In this document: positions 23,930 through 52,304 of the stretch, one piece after another
How positions within the stretch are numbered: position 1 is the first letter of the stretch
Layout: every line of letters begins with the position of its first letter
Assembly: GCA_005281725.1 (NCBI GenBank)
Contig: SSBO01000012.1
Span: 10,108,080-10,172,079 of the forward strand
Length of the DNA: 64,000 nt
Reading direction: 5' to 3'
Source of the DNA: Wuchereria bancrofti
Taxonomy: Eukaryota; Nematoda; Chromadorea; Rhabditida; Onchocercidae
Position numbers and translations under genes: made by a program
The notes under the pieces: model-generated
The model's input: only the letters and a program-made list of their open reading frames with translations
Databases searched by the model: none
What the model was told of the DNA's origin: nothing

Positions 23930-26610
23930 TATGAAAGATCGTTTCCAAATATTTCCTGCTTGGTAATGCTAGATTTGATAATACAGTAAATTTATAAATA
24001 TATAAAACAAGAGAATTATCAAATAACCAGTAACATATTAAACTGAAAATTGTAAAATATATCATACAAAAGATCATATGAAATCTGATAAATATTTCCA
24101 GAATACTCAATGATAAATTGATAATTTAAAATGAAGCATAAATAAACATAAATAATTTATCTTGATAAATCATGTAATATAGTTAAACTTCTTCAGAAAA
24201 CTTCAAGTTCATGAAATCCACACTTGATAGCAGCGAATCAATCAATGTGCAATAAGATAATTGAGCTGTGTGAATTTCACTAAATTATAAGTGAATTTAT
24301 GTAAGATAAAATTGATGTACAACATTATTAATATAGCATTAATATTTATTAAAATAATTTGAACAATTTAAATGAATTAAAATACTGCAAAAATCATACT
24401 GTAATCCCTATCTCATGTAAATTACAAAAAAAGGACCTCCACACTTCGAACTCCCAGATTCCCCCCTCCCCCCCCCTTTCCTTTTATCATACCGACCATA
24501 TAGATCTAAGCTCACCCAAGAAGCTACAAGGAGAAATACGGTTCAAAGCATTATGGTGCGGTGCGAAATGCAAAAGTTTTGTTTCAACATGTCATTCAAC
24601 ACACATGCATACTAAGATGGCTTTTTTTTTGTATTTTAAATGATTTATAAAGGGATTTGTTAACGTTGTGTCAAAGATTATATTTAAGTTATCATAACAC
24701 TTAAGTTATTTATATTAAAAGATTAATCAACTAACTAACATGATATCTTCTTTTTAGTAATGAATGATGAATTGGATTCGTTGAGCTTTATCTTTTCACA
24801 AAATTGATTATTTAATGACATAATTGAAATTTAAAATACAATTGATAGATTATCCGTTTTTTTAGCTTATTTAAACTTCAACAAATGAATTTATAAAAAT
24901 GGATTGTGCTATTTCATATTATATATTTCCCATTTTCATATATATTCATATTATGTATTTCATAAATATATTTCCCTTTATATTTTTCTATTTATCCTAC
25001 ATTGTTGTCTTATTATTTTTGTAAATTTTTGAGCCTTATATTGCTTATGTAGAAATAGACGAAATTATCATCATTTCATTTTTTTCGGAGAAAAATTTCA
25101 AATAGACCAGAAATGAAATTTAAAAACTTGCATGAAAGAATTTGATCAAATAACTGATAGTTAGCATTATAATCTGTTTGTCCGATATGTAATCATTTTG
25201 TTACTTCATCAAACAGATCAATAAAGAAAAAAAAAAACGAAAACATTTCAGATCAGTAAAGAAATCAAATCATTCCTTTTTCTCGAAGCACCTAAAATTT
25301 TTAACATATACTTATTTTCTCTCTCCTTCTCTTTTCTCTCTTTCTGTTTCTGTACTTCTTCTGCCTTTTTATTTGTTGACTTTATTAGTTTTTTGTTGTT
25401 TTGTATTTAAAAAATTTTTCCCATTAACTATTTTTTTTTTTAATGTAACGATTTTCTCATTCTCAGACAACATTGTCTGTAGCAAAATTTTATCAATTTT
25501 TATTGCCTATTCAAATCATAGACTGTTTTTCCCTTATAAAGCTCCAACTGTGATGCATAAAAATTTCTGAACAGGTTCGTTTATATTTAAATATTTCGTT
25601 GTTTTAGAAATATTTAGTAAATTAAAAAGATTAATTTACAAAATTTGCGTATGTTTAAAGATGCATGGTAAAATTTTTCCCATTTTTCATAATGATAACT
25701 TTAGTCGTAAATTATATTTTATCAACAGAATACACCAGTTATCATGTCAGCAAATTACAATATCACAGCACAAATGGAATATAATATTAATCTTATTTTA
25801 ATAATGTTATAACGACAAAAGAATTTTATTTGAATGAAAAAATTTTAATGTTAAATTTGAAATTTAATATTTACTAAGCTTAGAAAATTTAAAATATTGC
25901 TATGTAATGCTAAAATATTTCGTCTATTCTCAAAATATTCATTTCAAATTTTATTGCTTAAAATTATTATTAAAATTTTATTACCATCCAAAAAAAAAAA
26001 GATGAAAGCGCGATGTACATTGAATAAAATTAAGCGCAAATATATTTTCACATTTTGAAATACTAACAAAAAAATACAAATATTTCAATTATAATTTAAA
26101 TCAATAATACCCGACAAAAAAATTTTTTGCTTAACATTAAAAATGTACACAGTAAACGAGATCAAACAAAAATAGCAAAACTATTAAATGATATTAAATG
26201 AAACAATTATTAGTAGTAGCAATTGAATTTAATCGTTTCGCGAAAAAAAAACTGGAAAATTAGAAAAACTTTTGACCGGAATGAACCTAATCAGTAATAT
26301 TAATTGTCAATAACATTTCAGACTTCAAATTTTCTAGTAGCATTAAAAGTCGTTTTGGAAAATAATTAATAATACCATTCCATTCTTAAATTTACATCAA
26401 AAAAAAATTTTAACTTTAAATAACCAATAAATACAAAATGAATTTTCTCATACTTAAAAGTATCGCATTAAATGTATTTATTATAATGAAACGCAACAAT
26501 TGTAGTTATAAAGAAAAGTTTTTTTTATTCATTTTTAAATTTAACATTGTAAAGTTAGATAATTTAATTTTTTCTAATTCAACTAATCTAGGAAATTTAG
26601 CTAATGCTTA
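23930..26610. other. Intergenic region between vps-26 and the sulfotransferase gene
   Basis: 2.7 kb of AT-rich DNA upstream of vps-26 and downstream of the sulfotransferase. It contains a run of C-rich sequence at about 24458-24478 and otherwise A/T homopolymers. No exon or RNA gene was recognised. The vps-26 promoter and any 5'UTR or outron should lie in its first few hundred bases. Confidence 0.55.
26524..26529 (-). terminator. Candidate poly(A) signal of the 3-O-sulfotransferase gene
   Basis: AATAAA on the minus strand, 82 nt downstream of the sulfotransferase stop codon at 26611-26613. The spacing is plausible for a nematode 3'UTR. Confidence 0.45.
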
Positions 26611-42009
<15,399 letters not shown>

Positions 42010-42028
42010 ATTAGCATTGTATAATTTA

Positions 42029-42041
42029 CCTGCAAAAAAAA
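42029..42041 (-). promoter_or_regulatory. Probable trans-splice acceptor of the 3-O-sulfotransferase
   Basis: On the minus strand a run of T then GCAG ends just before 42029, 20 nt upstream of the chosen ATG (42007-42009). The intervening 20 nt lack a stop in the coding frame. The position fits an SL acceptor or the acceptor of a 5'UTR intron. Confidence 0.45.
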
Positions 42042-42389
42042 TTATTGATTAATCAGTTTAATTTAATTTATTAGCTATCAACAATAAATTTATTCGATTA
42101 ATTAACACATTAAGTTAATGTAATTTTCTAAAATTATTCATCTGTTATCATTTCTTATCACTCTTTTACTTTCCAAATCTATTTTACCCCAAATTTCTTT
42201 CTCTCCCTTTCTCACTCACTCTTACCCCTTTTTTAACCTCTTTCATTAATATTAATAACTTCTCAAGAATATAAGTTAACTTCCACTAGTATTACTATCA
42301 ACTACTACCGACAACTAGCATCAACTAACTAACTATTATTGCATTGGGCGTTCCTGAATCATTATGCTCTTCAATGGATCCAAAATTAA

Positions 42390-42550
42390 ACTAATTTCTC
42401 TTTCTCCCTCTCTCTTTTTCTCTTCCCCGCATTCCTCCTTTCCCTACCGCTTCTTTTTCATTCCCACCTTCTTCTTTTTCTTATACTTTTTTCCCTCCCC
42501 TTTTTCCCCCTTCGACACTTAATATCCTACCTTGCTTTTTCACTTTTTTT
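42390..42550. repeat. Long pyrimidine-rich block upstream of hst-3
   Basis: About 160 bp that is almost entirely C and T on the plus strand (purine-rich GA/GGA on the coding strand of the neighbouring minus-strand gene), 380-540 bp upstream of its ATG. A second shorter CT block lies at about 42200-42240. Such tracts can act as GAGA-type promoter elements or adopt triplex DNA, but here it may be simple-sequence drift. Confidence 0.6.
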
Positions 42551-45500
42551 TTATTTTGTGATGAATTTAAGTTTTTATTCATTTATGCGTAAAGAGAAAA
42601 CGGGTATCCATCCCTATTATATATAATATATTTGCAATATATTAAACATAATTTTTGAGTCAATAAATAATTTTTCAATCCAGAAAATGACACGTAACTT
42701 ATTGAAAGCATATTAGAATGATTTGATGTATACAAGTTAATCCAAATATAACTAGCATTCTTTCATCCAAAATTTTTTATTTAAATTTTAGTTTGTTTTT
42801 ATGTGCTAGAAAAGAGATTAAATTTGATCATTATCAATTATATTGAAATATAATGATAACAAATAATTAAACTAAACTTCAAATTATTTCAAAATTTGCT
42901 ATTGTTCAGACTGATAGCAAAAAATGGCTCAAAATTGAGTGAATATCACTAAATAATTAGCATGAAAGAAATTTTTTTTTTTTTTTGAAGAAAGCAAGAA
43001 TTTTTTGGATTATAAAATTTTGATGATTAATCAATGTATTTTTTTCTAAAAAAAAAGGAACAAAAAACAAAAAATTAGTTAAACACTGAAATTTATACTT
43101 TTATGAAATTATTTGAGTTTTTTATTCTACTTCTGAACACTGTAAAGAAAAGGCAGAAAGACGGAAAGAGTGAGAGAGGAAGAGAGAGTAAAAAGGAAAA
43201 GAAATTAATGAAAAAAGCAGTACATTAATTTAAGAAATGAAAAACGAGAAAGGTGGAATAAAAAAAAAGAAAATAGGTGGGAAAAAGTATTAAAAACTTT
43301 AAATAACAATTGAATCTAATTGAGTTTGAGTTTGAGAATTTTTTGAATTTGAAATTTCCATTTTTTCTTCCTCTTCTTCTCTCGCTCTCTCTTTTTTAAA
43401 TTAAGATTTGAACAGTTATTACGGAATTAGAGATTTTTTACTTAAACATTTTTTGTCAAATATTAAATTTTTCATGAGAAAAAAATTTTCAGTAATTTGA
43501 AAATTAATTTTTTTTAAAAAAATCCTTGCTATTTTTCCAAAACCAAAAGCGACAAGTGGCACTCGATAACAGTGCTTTTTTATTCAAAGATTAAAAAAAA
43601 GGAAGAATGAAGAAAAGAAAAGAAAAAAATGAAATGAAAAAATGAATTTAAAAAAATCCCAAGTTTTAATTAAAATATATAAAAAAGTGTTTAACATTTA
43701 TTGTCTCCTTTTTTTTCTTTTATTAACCAACAATTAAGCTAATAATTCTATTTAAGACTTTTTTATTAATTCAATTAGTGTTATAATATTTTAGCCTAAA
43801 TTAATATAATAATTTTTCGAAATATGTAAATCATATAAGCATAGTACGAGCGCATATGTTGAAATCAAATACAACAAAATATAATAAAGATAGTTAACTT
43901 AATTGAATTTATTAAATATCGATTAGATTATATTGTACAGCAAAACTCAAATACTTCTTATTCTAATTTTATATTAGCAATTAATTAGTACAATTGGATA
44001 TATTTTTATTCCGGAAATATTAAGTTAAAAAAAGTTGTATTAATATTGATTTAGCTATACAATCTAATCAATATTAAATAAATTCAATTAAGTTGGTTAT
44101 GTTTATTAGTATAAAATATACGTATTATGATTAAATACAATTGTTTACTAAATAATCGAATAAAAGTGTGAAATTTTAGGAAAAAGGAAAAAATAGACAA
44201 CAAAAGTTATCAAATAGTAAATTGTGATGGTTTATAATTTTCAAAAAAAATTATTTATATATTTTTTTCTAAATGAAAATGAAGCAAAAAAAGGAATGAA
44301 AGAAAATTCGAAGTAAAAGTAATTTACATTAATATTAGGTATGCATTATTTTTTTGTTTTCGGATAGCCAAATGATATACCATTTTTTTTTTCTTTTTTT
44401 TTGTTACTCATTAACCAACAATTATTACGCAATTTTTGAACCACTTTTCCGGTTATTAATTCATTCTGGATTAATGATTACTTGAATATAGTGAAAATTT
44501 AGGCGAAATAAAGATAATAATCCTTTTGGATCGTAAAATAATTTTATCCTAATAATATGACTATGTAACACTAGCCAAAAATGTAAATAATTCGTATAAT
44601 ATCATTATCTATTATCCGAAAAAGAAAAAAATATCAGATCATATAATTTTTGCTTAGGATGAAAAAGAAAAAATTAAAATCAAGGAAAAAGACCGTAACT
44701 AATCAAAGTTTCAATCTACTTAAATTAAATGGTACTTTTAATTTGTTTTTTCTTTTTTTTGAGTTAATCATTAAATTATATTCTATCATACTTATTAATC
44801 AATTCAAAATTATTATTCATTGAAGATAAACTATGACTATATCTTACAAAAATATAAAATTACAATTATATCTTAAAGGAACATAAATTGTTACAATTTA
44901 CAAAAAATATGAATTACAAATTAAAAATCGTTTAGAAATTTAAATTTTTATAATAATTATATGGTATATTTGTGACAGTAATAATTTAAAATTTATTTAT
45001 TAATTACTTTGTATTTGAATTCTTTTTTTTTTTTTTTTCTTTTGATATCCTAAAATTACAATTAGGCAATTTGACGACGAAAGACAATCATTGGCTGTCC
45101 ACCGTAATTAGATATTTGTGATAGCTTTTGACAGTAAATAGAATAGATATGTTTGTGTGTCAATGCATGTGTATGTATGCGTGTGTGTCTGTGTGCATGT
45201 GTATATGTATGTATAGGAGAGATTAATGTCGAAAAGGTAATAAATTGATGAAAATGGAATCGGATGTTCGTTTTATTACAATGTTCGTTTAAATGCCTCC
45301 GGCTAAATTCTCTTCCACATAACTGTTTTTTTTTAAATATTTTTTCTCATCGTTTTTATTGGTAAATATAATAACAATAATGTTGCAGGCAGAATTATCT
45401 CATTTATTTTTTGTTAATTTTAATTAAATTTAATTCAAAATTTCAACTTAAATGTTTTTAACGTTGTGTGCAATCTTTTTCTTTCTTTGGGTTTTTTTTG

Positions 45501-47984
45501 GGGGGGGAGGGGGGCAAAAAAAATTAATATTAAAAGAAGGAATGATTTAAATTAAATTAGCACATGTTGGAGAAAGCATTGTTACATATACAAGTATAAA
45601 ATATTAATCAAGATGAATCTAATTGATAGAATAATAAAACGAATGTAGCATAAGCCTGGTTAGCATAATTTTAGGCAGATGGTGAAAGGCTAGTTACCAT
45701 GGTACTGAATAAATGGATCAGGTCAGCAAAAATTGATACCATTCTTCTTTTTCACTTCCAATAACTATTCATTTTACATCTTTCAGTAATAATTGCAATT
45801 TGTAACAATTTTCGAACAAAAATTTTTCAAGAAAAATTAAACCTTTTTATTGTTAGTTTATTTAACTGATATTGACAAAAACAGAATTGTGAAAAACTTA
45901 CTTCTCTTTTTTTTTTAAAAAAAAAAAGAGAGGACAATAATCAATTTAAATTCTTCGATAAACACTTTTAAAAAAAGAAGAATATTACCAAAAAAAGAAA
46001 AGAAATTCTCATTTAATAATGAAAATTTCTTGCTAATCATTTCTAATAGCAAAATCAAAAAATTTTTAATCTCAAAATATAATTAATATAACGTTGAGGA
46101 ATGCTTATAAATATTATTTATAATTAAAAAAAAATTTTTTTGCATTTTTCTGTGTTTTGTTTTTCTCTTACCTTTTTTTTAATACATTGTGCTAATTAGC
46201 ATTATGAAGGAATAAATATAGAAATATTAGGAAATGAGAATGCATTGAAGCATATTGCAGGAACAATTAGTGAAAAGAAAGATGTATGAAAACGAATTGT
46301 GCATATAATTAGTATTAGATTAACTCATCCATCCTGTTTCATTTTTAAGGTTTTCAAGATAACTATTTCAGGATTGACAATTTTTGCAAATGATTCCTTT
46401 AGCATTTCCTATCATTTTCAATATTATATCATCATCTTTCCATTATCATTATTTTCAGATAATTCTCAGATATATCAATGTCCTCATCTCTCTCTCTCTC
46501 TCTCCATTAATATCTTTTTTATTTCCCATGGGTAAATGAAATTTCAACAGCAAGTCTTAAATGTTTATATGTTATGCTAATATTTTGTATTATCTCATAT
46601 ATTTTAATTGTTATAATTATTGGAATAAATTTTGATTTAATATGCAAATTGTATTGTTTGATTTAATACAGTGAATATGATTGATAAATAAATTTTTGCA
46701 TTACTGGCAATATGAATAAATAATTCAATGGTAAAAGATTGCATTGATGATAACTACAAAAATATTTTTTTTCTTTAAATAAAAGAAAATATGTGAAATT
46801 CTTATTGGAAATAATCGTTCTATTATGCATTTTGCATAACATAGTATTTGTTTGTTTATTTGTTTGTTTTTAGTATTATTTTTTTATGACCAATTGCAAT
46901 TGAAACATTCTCTAATATAGGGAAATAATTAATCAAACAAATAAGATTTCATTTTCAGGTATGTATTAAACAAAAGATTAAAATGACTGAGAATTAAAAT
47001 GAAAGAATTGAAGGCTATTGACCTTGAAAATAGCAGCAGCAGGAGGGTAAAATTGTATATCACAACTTGTAGCATTCACTTCTTCCATCCCCTAAATTTG
47101 ATCATTTATTCAGAGGTTTCACTTAAATTTATTTATGTGTCTGATGATCCTTACCATTGATAAATACTAAATGACCAATAAAAACGGCACGTTGCGGTGA
47201 AGACATTTCATTCTTTGCTTACTACTTCTACCTTCACCTATCCATCAATATTATCCATCATTTCTTCACACCTCTTGGAGGTCATCCTGAGAACAATTAT
47301 ATTTCAATCATTACCTTCATCTTCTCTCCCTCTCTCCCTTTCTCTCTTACTTTCCTTTCATTAAGAGAGAAAAAAAAGTGAAATGAAATTAATCTTTAAT
47401 TGTTATTGCTACGGAATAACATTTTTTAATAGTAATTAGAAAACGAAAAAAGAAAAGGAAGCAAAAATCTAACAAACTAAAACGGAAATGGATGAATTTT
47501 GTTTTTTTTTAAAAAAAAAAATTTTTTTTCAAACAATTTTTGAAATTAAAATAATAGTTTTTATTCAATCTATTTTTTTTTTTTTTTTGCAAAAATCATT
47601 TAAACATAAAGTATTAAATTTCTAAATCATATATGCAAATAAAATCACTAAAGATCACTGTTTAATCAGTCAAGCAGCTGTGGAAATAATTAGCATTTCA
47701 CATCTAATATGATAATATATGATGCTTTTTAATTTATGACAAACAATTTTAGTTTACTAACATATCACTTTACAATGAAAATAATTCTAAATGAATATTG
47801 TAATTTACTAAAATGATAAAAAAAAGTCAGATAAAAGATGGAAAATTAATGATCCTGTAAGTTTTTATATAAACAATCTTCTTACATGGAAGTAAATAGA
47901 AGGCAGACAAACAAAATGTGTCCGATTTAAAATCAGAAAAATTTAAGCGAAATTAACCATTCTAAATTAATAGTTACTATAGAT

Positions 47985-48236
47985 TTAATAAACATATTCT
48001 TGTTTTTTTTTCTCTCTCCTTTTTTTAAATTCATTTAAATGAAAGGAAGCCGCGAAGTGTTGGTGAAGTGGAACGACGAGAAGGATGAATATTGAGAACA
48101 ACTGCACATTTGCATGATAATTAACAATTGACTTTCCAATTAATGCGCACTTTTTATCGAGCTTCTTGCCGACATTTTGCGCCATAATCCGATGTTTGCG
48201 TATGTCCTGTTCTGTCTTTACGATTACATGAACCAT
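47985..48236 (-). CDS. Short open frame of unknown status
   Basis: An 83-codon frame from ATG (48234-48236), beginning MVHVIVKTEQDIRKHRIMAQ. Its first 60 codons lie in an island of clearly higher GC and normal-looking codon use inside very AT-rich DNA. The 3' part runs into a Lys/Arg/Glu-rich low-complexity end. I recognise no family. A U-rich CAG acceptor directly upstream was not evident. It could be a small gene, a single exon, a pseudogene or a relic of a repeat. Confidence 0.2.
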   Translation of the reverse strand: MVHVIVKTEQDIRKHRIMAQNVGKKLDKKCALIGKSIVNYHANVQLFSIFILLVVPLHQHFAASFHLNEFKKRREKKKQEYVY

Positions 48237-50128
48237 AAATGAGAATCACTATCAATAACATCTGCTTCCTAATCTTTCTCATTTGAAACATGAAATCTCT
48301 GTTCATTTAGTGTCATGAAAACAACCAAAAATTAATCATAATTATGATATTAAGCTTCAACTTAACCAATTTATTAGTAATTAAATTTTGAAAAATTTTT
48401 GAAATCATAAAATTTTATAATCAATGAATACTCAATTTAAGATAGTAATATTTGATGTCCGCTTGCAATAGTTGTTATAATATGAGAAATTTTGCAGTTA
48501 ATATTTGTTTCAAATATATATATTGTTATTGGTAGTGATTCTCATTTGTTTCAAATATAATTGATTAATCAAGTAATTAATATCACGTAATTTAACACGT
48601 AAGGAATATAATTTTCTATTAATGTGACATAATTATTCGATGGAATTTCCAGAAATTTTCATCATCTGAATTACTATGATTTATATTGCACGTTACTTTC
48701 ATAAATTTCACTTTTCTGGAAGAAAATAAGCCTTCATGAATTTCCTCAATTTGCTTCACTTTTTTTTCATCCGAAAATGACAAATCACTGACAGCACAAT
48801 ATTTATCTAACTTTATAATATATTTCTGAATTCATTTCAATATTACACAACAAAAAAAAGAAAAAAGAAATTTGTAGCATTTAACGTATAGCGTATAAAC
48901 TTATTTATAACTTACATATCTAAAACGCATTATTAAGTAAATGTTGAACATAAAATCTGTTTATCATGCACTGATAAATGTAAACATAACGTTTTCACGT
49001 CGGTTATTTGCCTTAAAAGTTAGCCAAAAAACAAAAAAAAGAAAGAAATAAACAAACAAAAAACAAAATGTCAAGGCATAACAAATTTTGTTGTATAAGC
49101 GTTTTAGAACAAATCTGAGAGAATTTTTGGATATATTTTTTGAAAAAAATTCTCATAATAAACATGCTAAATGATAACGAATCCGGCAAATCATTCAGAA
49201 TATACGGTTGTAAAATCAGGAAACAATTAAAGACTTTTTCCACCCTTCTTCCCTACCTACTATCGTATTGCTTACGGTTATTTACAATAATTTTCACGGT
49301 GTTCAAAATTCCGCCTAATCACGTTAGGTAACGATGATGAAATTTGTGATACGCTGGTGTGTGTTAATAATGGCTACTGCGAAGTGTAGAAGTTATTTTC
49401 ATTTGTTGTCATTTCGATTTGTTGGTTTAGTCACTCTGAGTTATTTTAGTGGGTTATGTGATACTGGCTGGATTTTATTTATCAGGTGTTATAGGTTTAC
49501 TTTTTTTCTTCGAAAATTTTCATCCTGAAATTTTTACTTCATTCGACATTATGCTTGTTTGAAATTTTTGAACAAAATTTGTCTCGTAATTAATATAATT
49601 TCCGGATTTATAATCATACATTAAATAAATTACTTATTTTACCAAATCAATATAAAAGTTAGATAAAAAGCTAATCCCCAAATTGAACTATTTGCCTAAA
49701 TTTTATTTTTTAACATGCAGGAACTGGGTAATGTTATTAGCAGACTAATATTTAGAAACTGACAATGCATAAAATTTGCCAAACTAAAATAGAAAAGTAC
49801 AAGAATATACTTAACACATCCTCAGATTTCTACATGATTTTCCTAAAAAAAAATTTATGGTCGTTTATTTGATACCAAATGAGGTGATACAGATATCTCA
49901 GGGTTGATTTTTATTTTTTTGCAAAGACTGCACTTGACAAAAGTAAACAGCACACGTGGAATTGTCGATAACGAATGCCGTTACTCTTTTTATATTGACA
50001 TTTTTTGTTGTTACCTTTATCAGCGTTACCATTACTTTTTATTTTTTGTTTTTTCTTTGTTTTTTTTTTTGCTGCTTACACTTTTTTTTTGTGAATTGTG
50101 GATGAATGTTTATTGCTGAATGTTACAG

Positions 50129-51017
50129 ATGTATCGTCCTCTTGGTGCACGTCAGAAAGATATTTCTACTAGGCTTATGAAACCAACTTGTCCTGATATT
50201 AGGATCAAGCATGTGCTTCATTTGGTCAAGAACTGGAATTCGGCATGGGAATTTAATGGTGACATTACTGTAAGTATTGCGCTAATCAGCCTTTCAGCAG
50301 TAAGTGACATTTTTTTTTCTCTTTCTTTTAAACATTTATTAATTCAATGACCGACCTATGTTCATAAGTAAGTGCTGTGGGAACAGATATTCGTTTTTTC
50401 TTTTATTGTTGTTTAAAGATTTATTGTTTATTTGAGGTTTTTGATGCTGGAATAGCGCAATATTTACTGGTAGATGATCGGTCGCATGATGTATTCTTTG
50501 CTTCTCTTATACTCGGAAAGCCAAGTTTGCGCTGTAAATTGGTCAGTAATGAGCCAAAAGATGTGCTTGACGAAGAGGCGGAGAATACATTTAATTTGGT
50601 GAAAATTTGACGCAAATACTAGATTATTAGCTTTCGTGGAAAAGTTTTATAGTTCAAGGCAGCAACAAGCATTTCTCAGTCATGGCTTACGGCCAGATAT
50701 ATGGTAGAAAATTGAAAACTCAGGTTTCTTTATTTATGACCTTATAGCGGCGAGTAATGTACACATCTAAGTATCCCTATAAGTCAGGTTTATTGCGATG
50801 AATACGACTGTAGCAGCAGAAAAGCTAATACTATGAGTGAAATTTAGTTTATTGAAATTTCTGATTCTTTTTTTGTCATCGCTTGTAATTTTCTGCATAG
50901 TTGGAAGATAAGACTTTGCAGGTTGGTGAAGATGAAACCGTAGAAGAAGAGCGCAAAAAAATCGATCATCTGAAAACTGTTTTGAGTCGCAAGGGGTATC
51001 GTTTTATTGATGTATAA
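50129..51017 (+). CDS. Small three-exon gene, unknown function (about 139 aa)
   Basis: Exons: 50129-50269, 50437-50598, 50901-51017, all phase 0. The ATG follows directly after TGTTACAG, which fits either an SL acceptor with no 5'UTR or an internal exon boundary. The protein starts MYRPLGARQKDISTRLMKPT and contains RIKHVLHLVKNWNSAWEFNG (25-44), VFDAGIAQYLLVDDRSHDVF (48-67) and an acidic stretch. It ends with a charged helix and RKGYRFIDV. No signal peptide, membrane segment or zinc motif is seen. Predicted soluble, with an acidic C-terminal half. An alternative acceptor at 50418 would add IYCLFE before VFDAG. Codon use and intact frames across three exons with good splice sites support a real gene. 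I do not recognise the family. Confidence 0.6.
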
Positions 51018-51312
51018 AAGCCACCGTTGAAAATATAGTGGCAGACCAAAAAAAGAGTGGATTTGGAGACTTCTGATGCCTTTTTTTTATTAATTTTTTT
51101 TTTTTGATGAACTGACGAGCACATTTTTTTGAAACAAATGGCTTAAGTTTTTTTACAACTCGGTTTCTTTGTAGTTCGCTGCTAAGCTGTCATCTTCTTT
51201 ATTTTTCCGAAAAATTCACTTATCACCAAAATTCCGTTGTTATTCCAGCTCCAGTATGATTATCTTATTTACTGTCCTAGAAGATTCTTTCCTTTTTATT
51301 TCCATAGCGGTG

Positions 51313-51318
51313 AATAAA
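51313..51318 (+). terminator. Candidate poly(A) signal of the 50-kb gene
   Basis: AATAAA about 296 nt after the stop codon of the gene at 50129-51017. It is the first canonical hexamer noticed downstream on the plus strand. Confidence 0.4.
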
Positions 51319-52236
51319 TACTAGAAGTAAGCAAGAGTTACTTCTAAAGAATAGGTAGAATCTCTATGACAGTATGAAATCATTTCCATTTTTCTTAGAT
51401 TTATTTGTACATATATATGTATATACATACATTTGTTTGACTGCGCTTGTTACTGGACAGAACAATTCATTCGTGACAATTCACGCATTAGGCGTATTGA
51501 AGGAAATGCAATTCTTTCCCATATAATTAATCATTTGTCATTCCGATGATACTGTTTCTTTTCAAATCTCATTCGTATTTTCCTTTTATTTTGTTTTCAT
51601 CTTTCTTTTGGTTTTATCAGTCATATTTTTCGTTGTCGCAATCATTACGAAGCCATAAAAGGTGGAGAAACGAAAGAAATTTGAATCTTTCCGATCTGCT
51701 TCCTACTATAATACGTGTTTTTGATTACTATTTTGCATAGAATACGTGATCATTTTGTACATATTTGATGATTGCGTTGTTTTGGGACAAATATTGTTTA
51801 TCCAATAACAAGTTTACGAGTACTGTTAACCATGAAAAGAACGGCGTTTGTTTTCCTTCATTTTTTCGTTTTCATTGTTTTTATCATATTACTTTATCTT
51901 AAAAGCTGTCGGCTGTTATTTAAACCAAATTTTTCTGGTAGATGTTTTAAAACTCAAGATGGTAAACCGAAAATCTTTTACGATACCTTACTGGACTTTT
52001 AAGATTCCGAATGAGGCAGCGGAAGCACTATTGTTTTTACTGTTCATAAACCGGGACGTTTATTATATGTTTGGATCGGACATATGAACTTCATTAGCAC
52101 CTTAAAATTCAGTTAAGCACTTAGGAAATATTGAGGTGATTCTACAAAACTACCCTTTTACCTTTGTATTATTTGTCAGTACATTTCATCAATGTGAAAA
52201 ATGTATTATTTTTTTTACATAATATCATCATTTTGT

Positions 52237-52304
52237 TTCTTCTTAGTTTCTGGTGTAAACTTACACCAGAAACTAAGAAGAAGTGTAAACTTACACCAGA
52301 AACT
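52237..52304. repeat. 22-bp perfect palindrome with 2-nt centre, plus 30-bp-period direct repeat
   Basis: 52237-52258 (containing CTTCTTAGTTTCTGGTGTAA) is the exact reverse complement of 52261-52282, with only AC between them. The right arm and centre are then partly repeated: GTGTAAACTTACACCAGAAA occurs at 52255 and again at 52283-52302. It could extrude as a cruciform or give a long RNA hairpin. Confidence 0.85.

Larger units (their letters stand above)
42010..50128. other. Intergenic region, 8.1 kb, no supported gene
   Basis: Upstream of the sulfotransferase. AT-rich with homopolymers, a pyrimidine-rich block (42390-42550), purine-rich blocks near 43150-43280, a TG/TATG-rich stretch at about 45150-45215 and a G run at 45500-45514. 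The only stretch with coding-like composition is around 48040-48240 (minus strand, listed separately). From about 49.1 kb the composition becomes less AT-rich, approaching the next gene. An upstream exon of that gene around 49334-49480 is possible but unproven. Confidence 0.5.
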
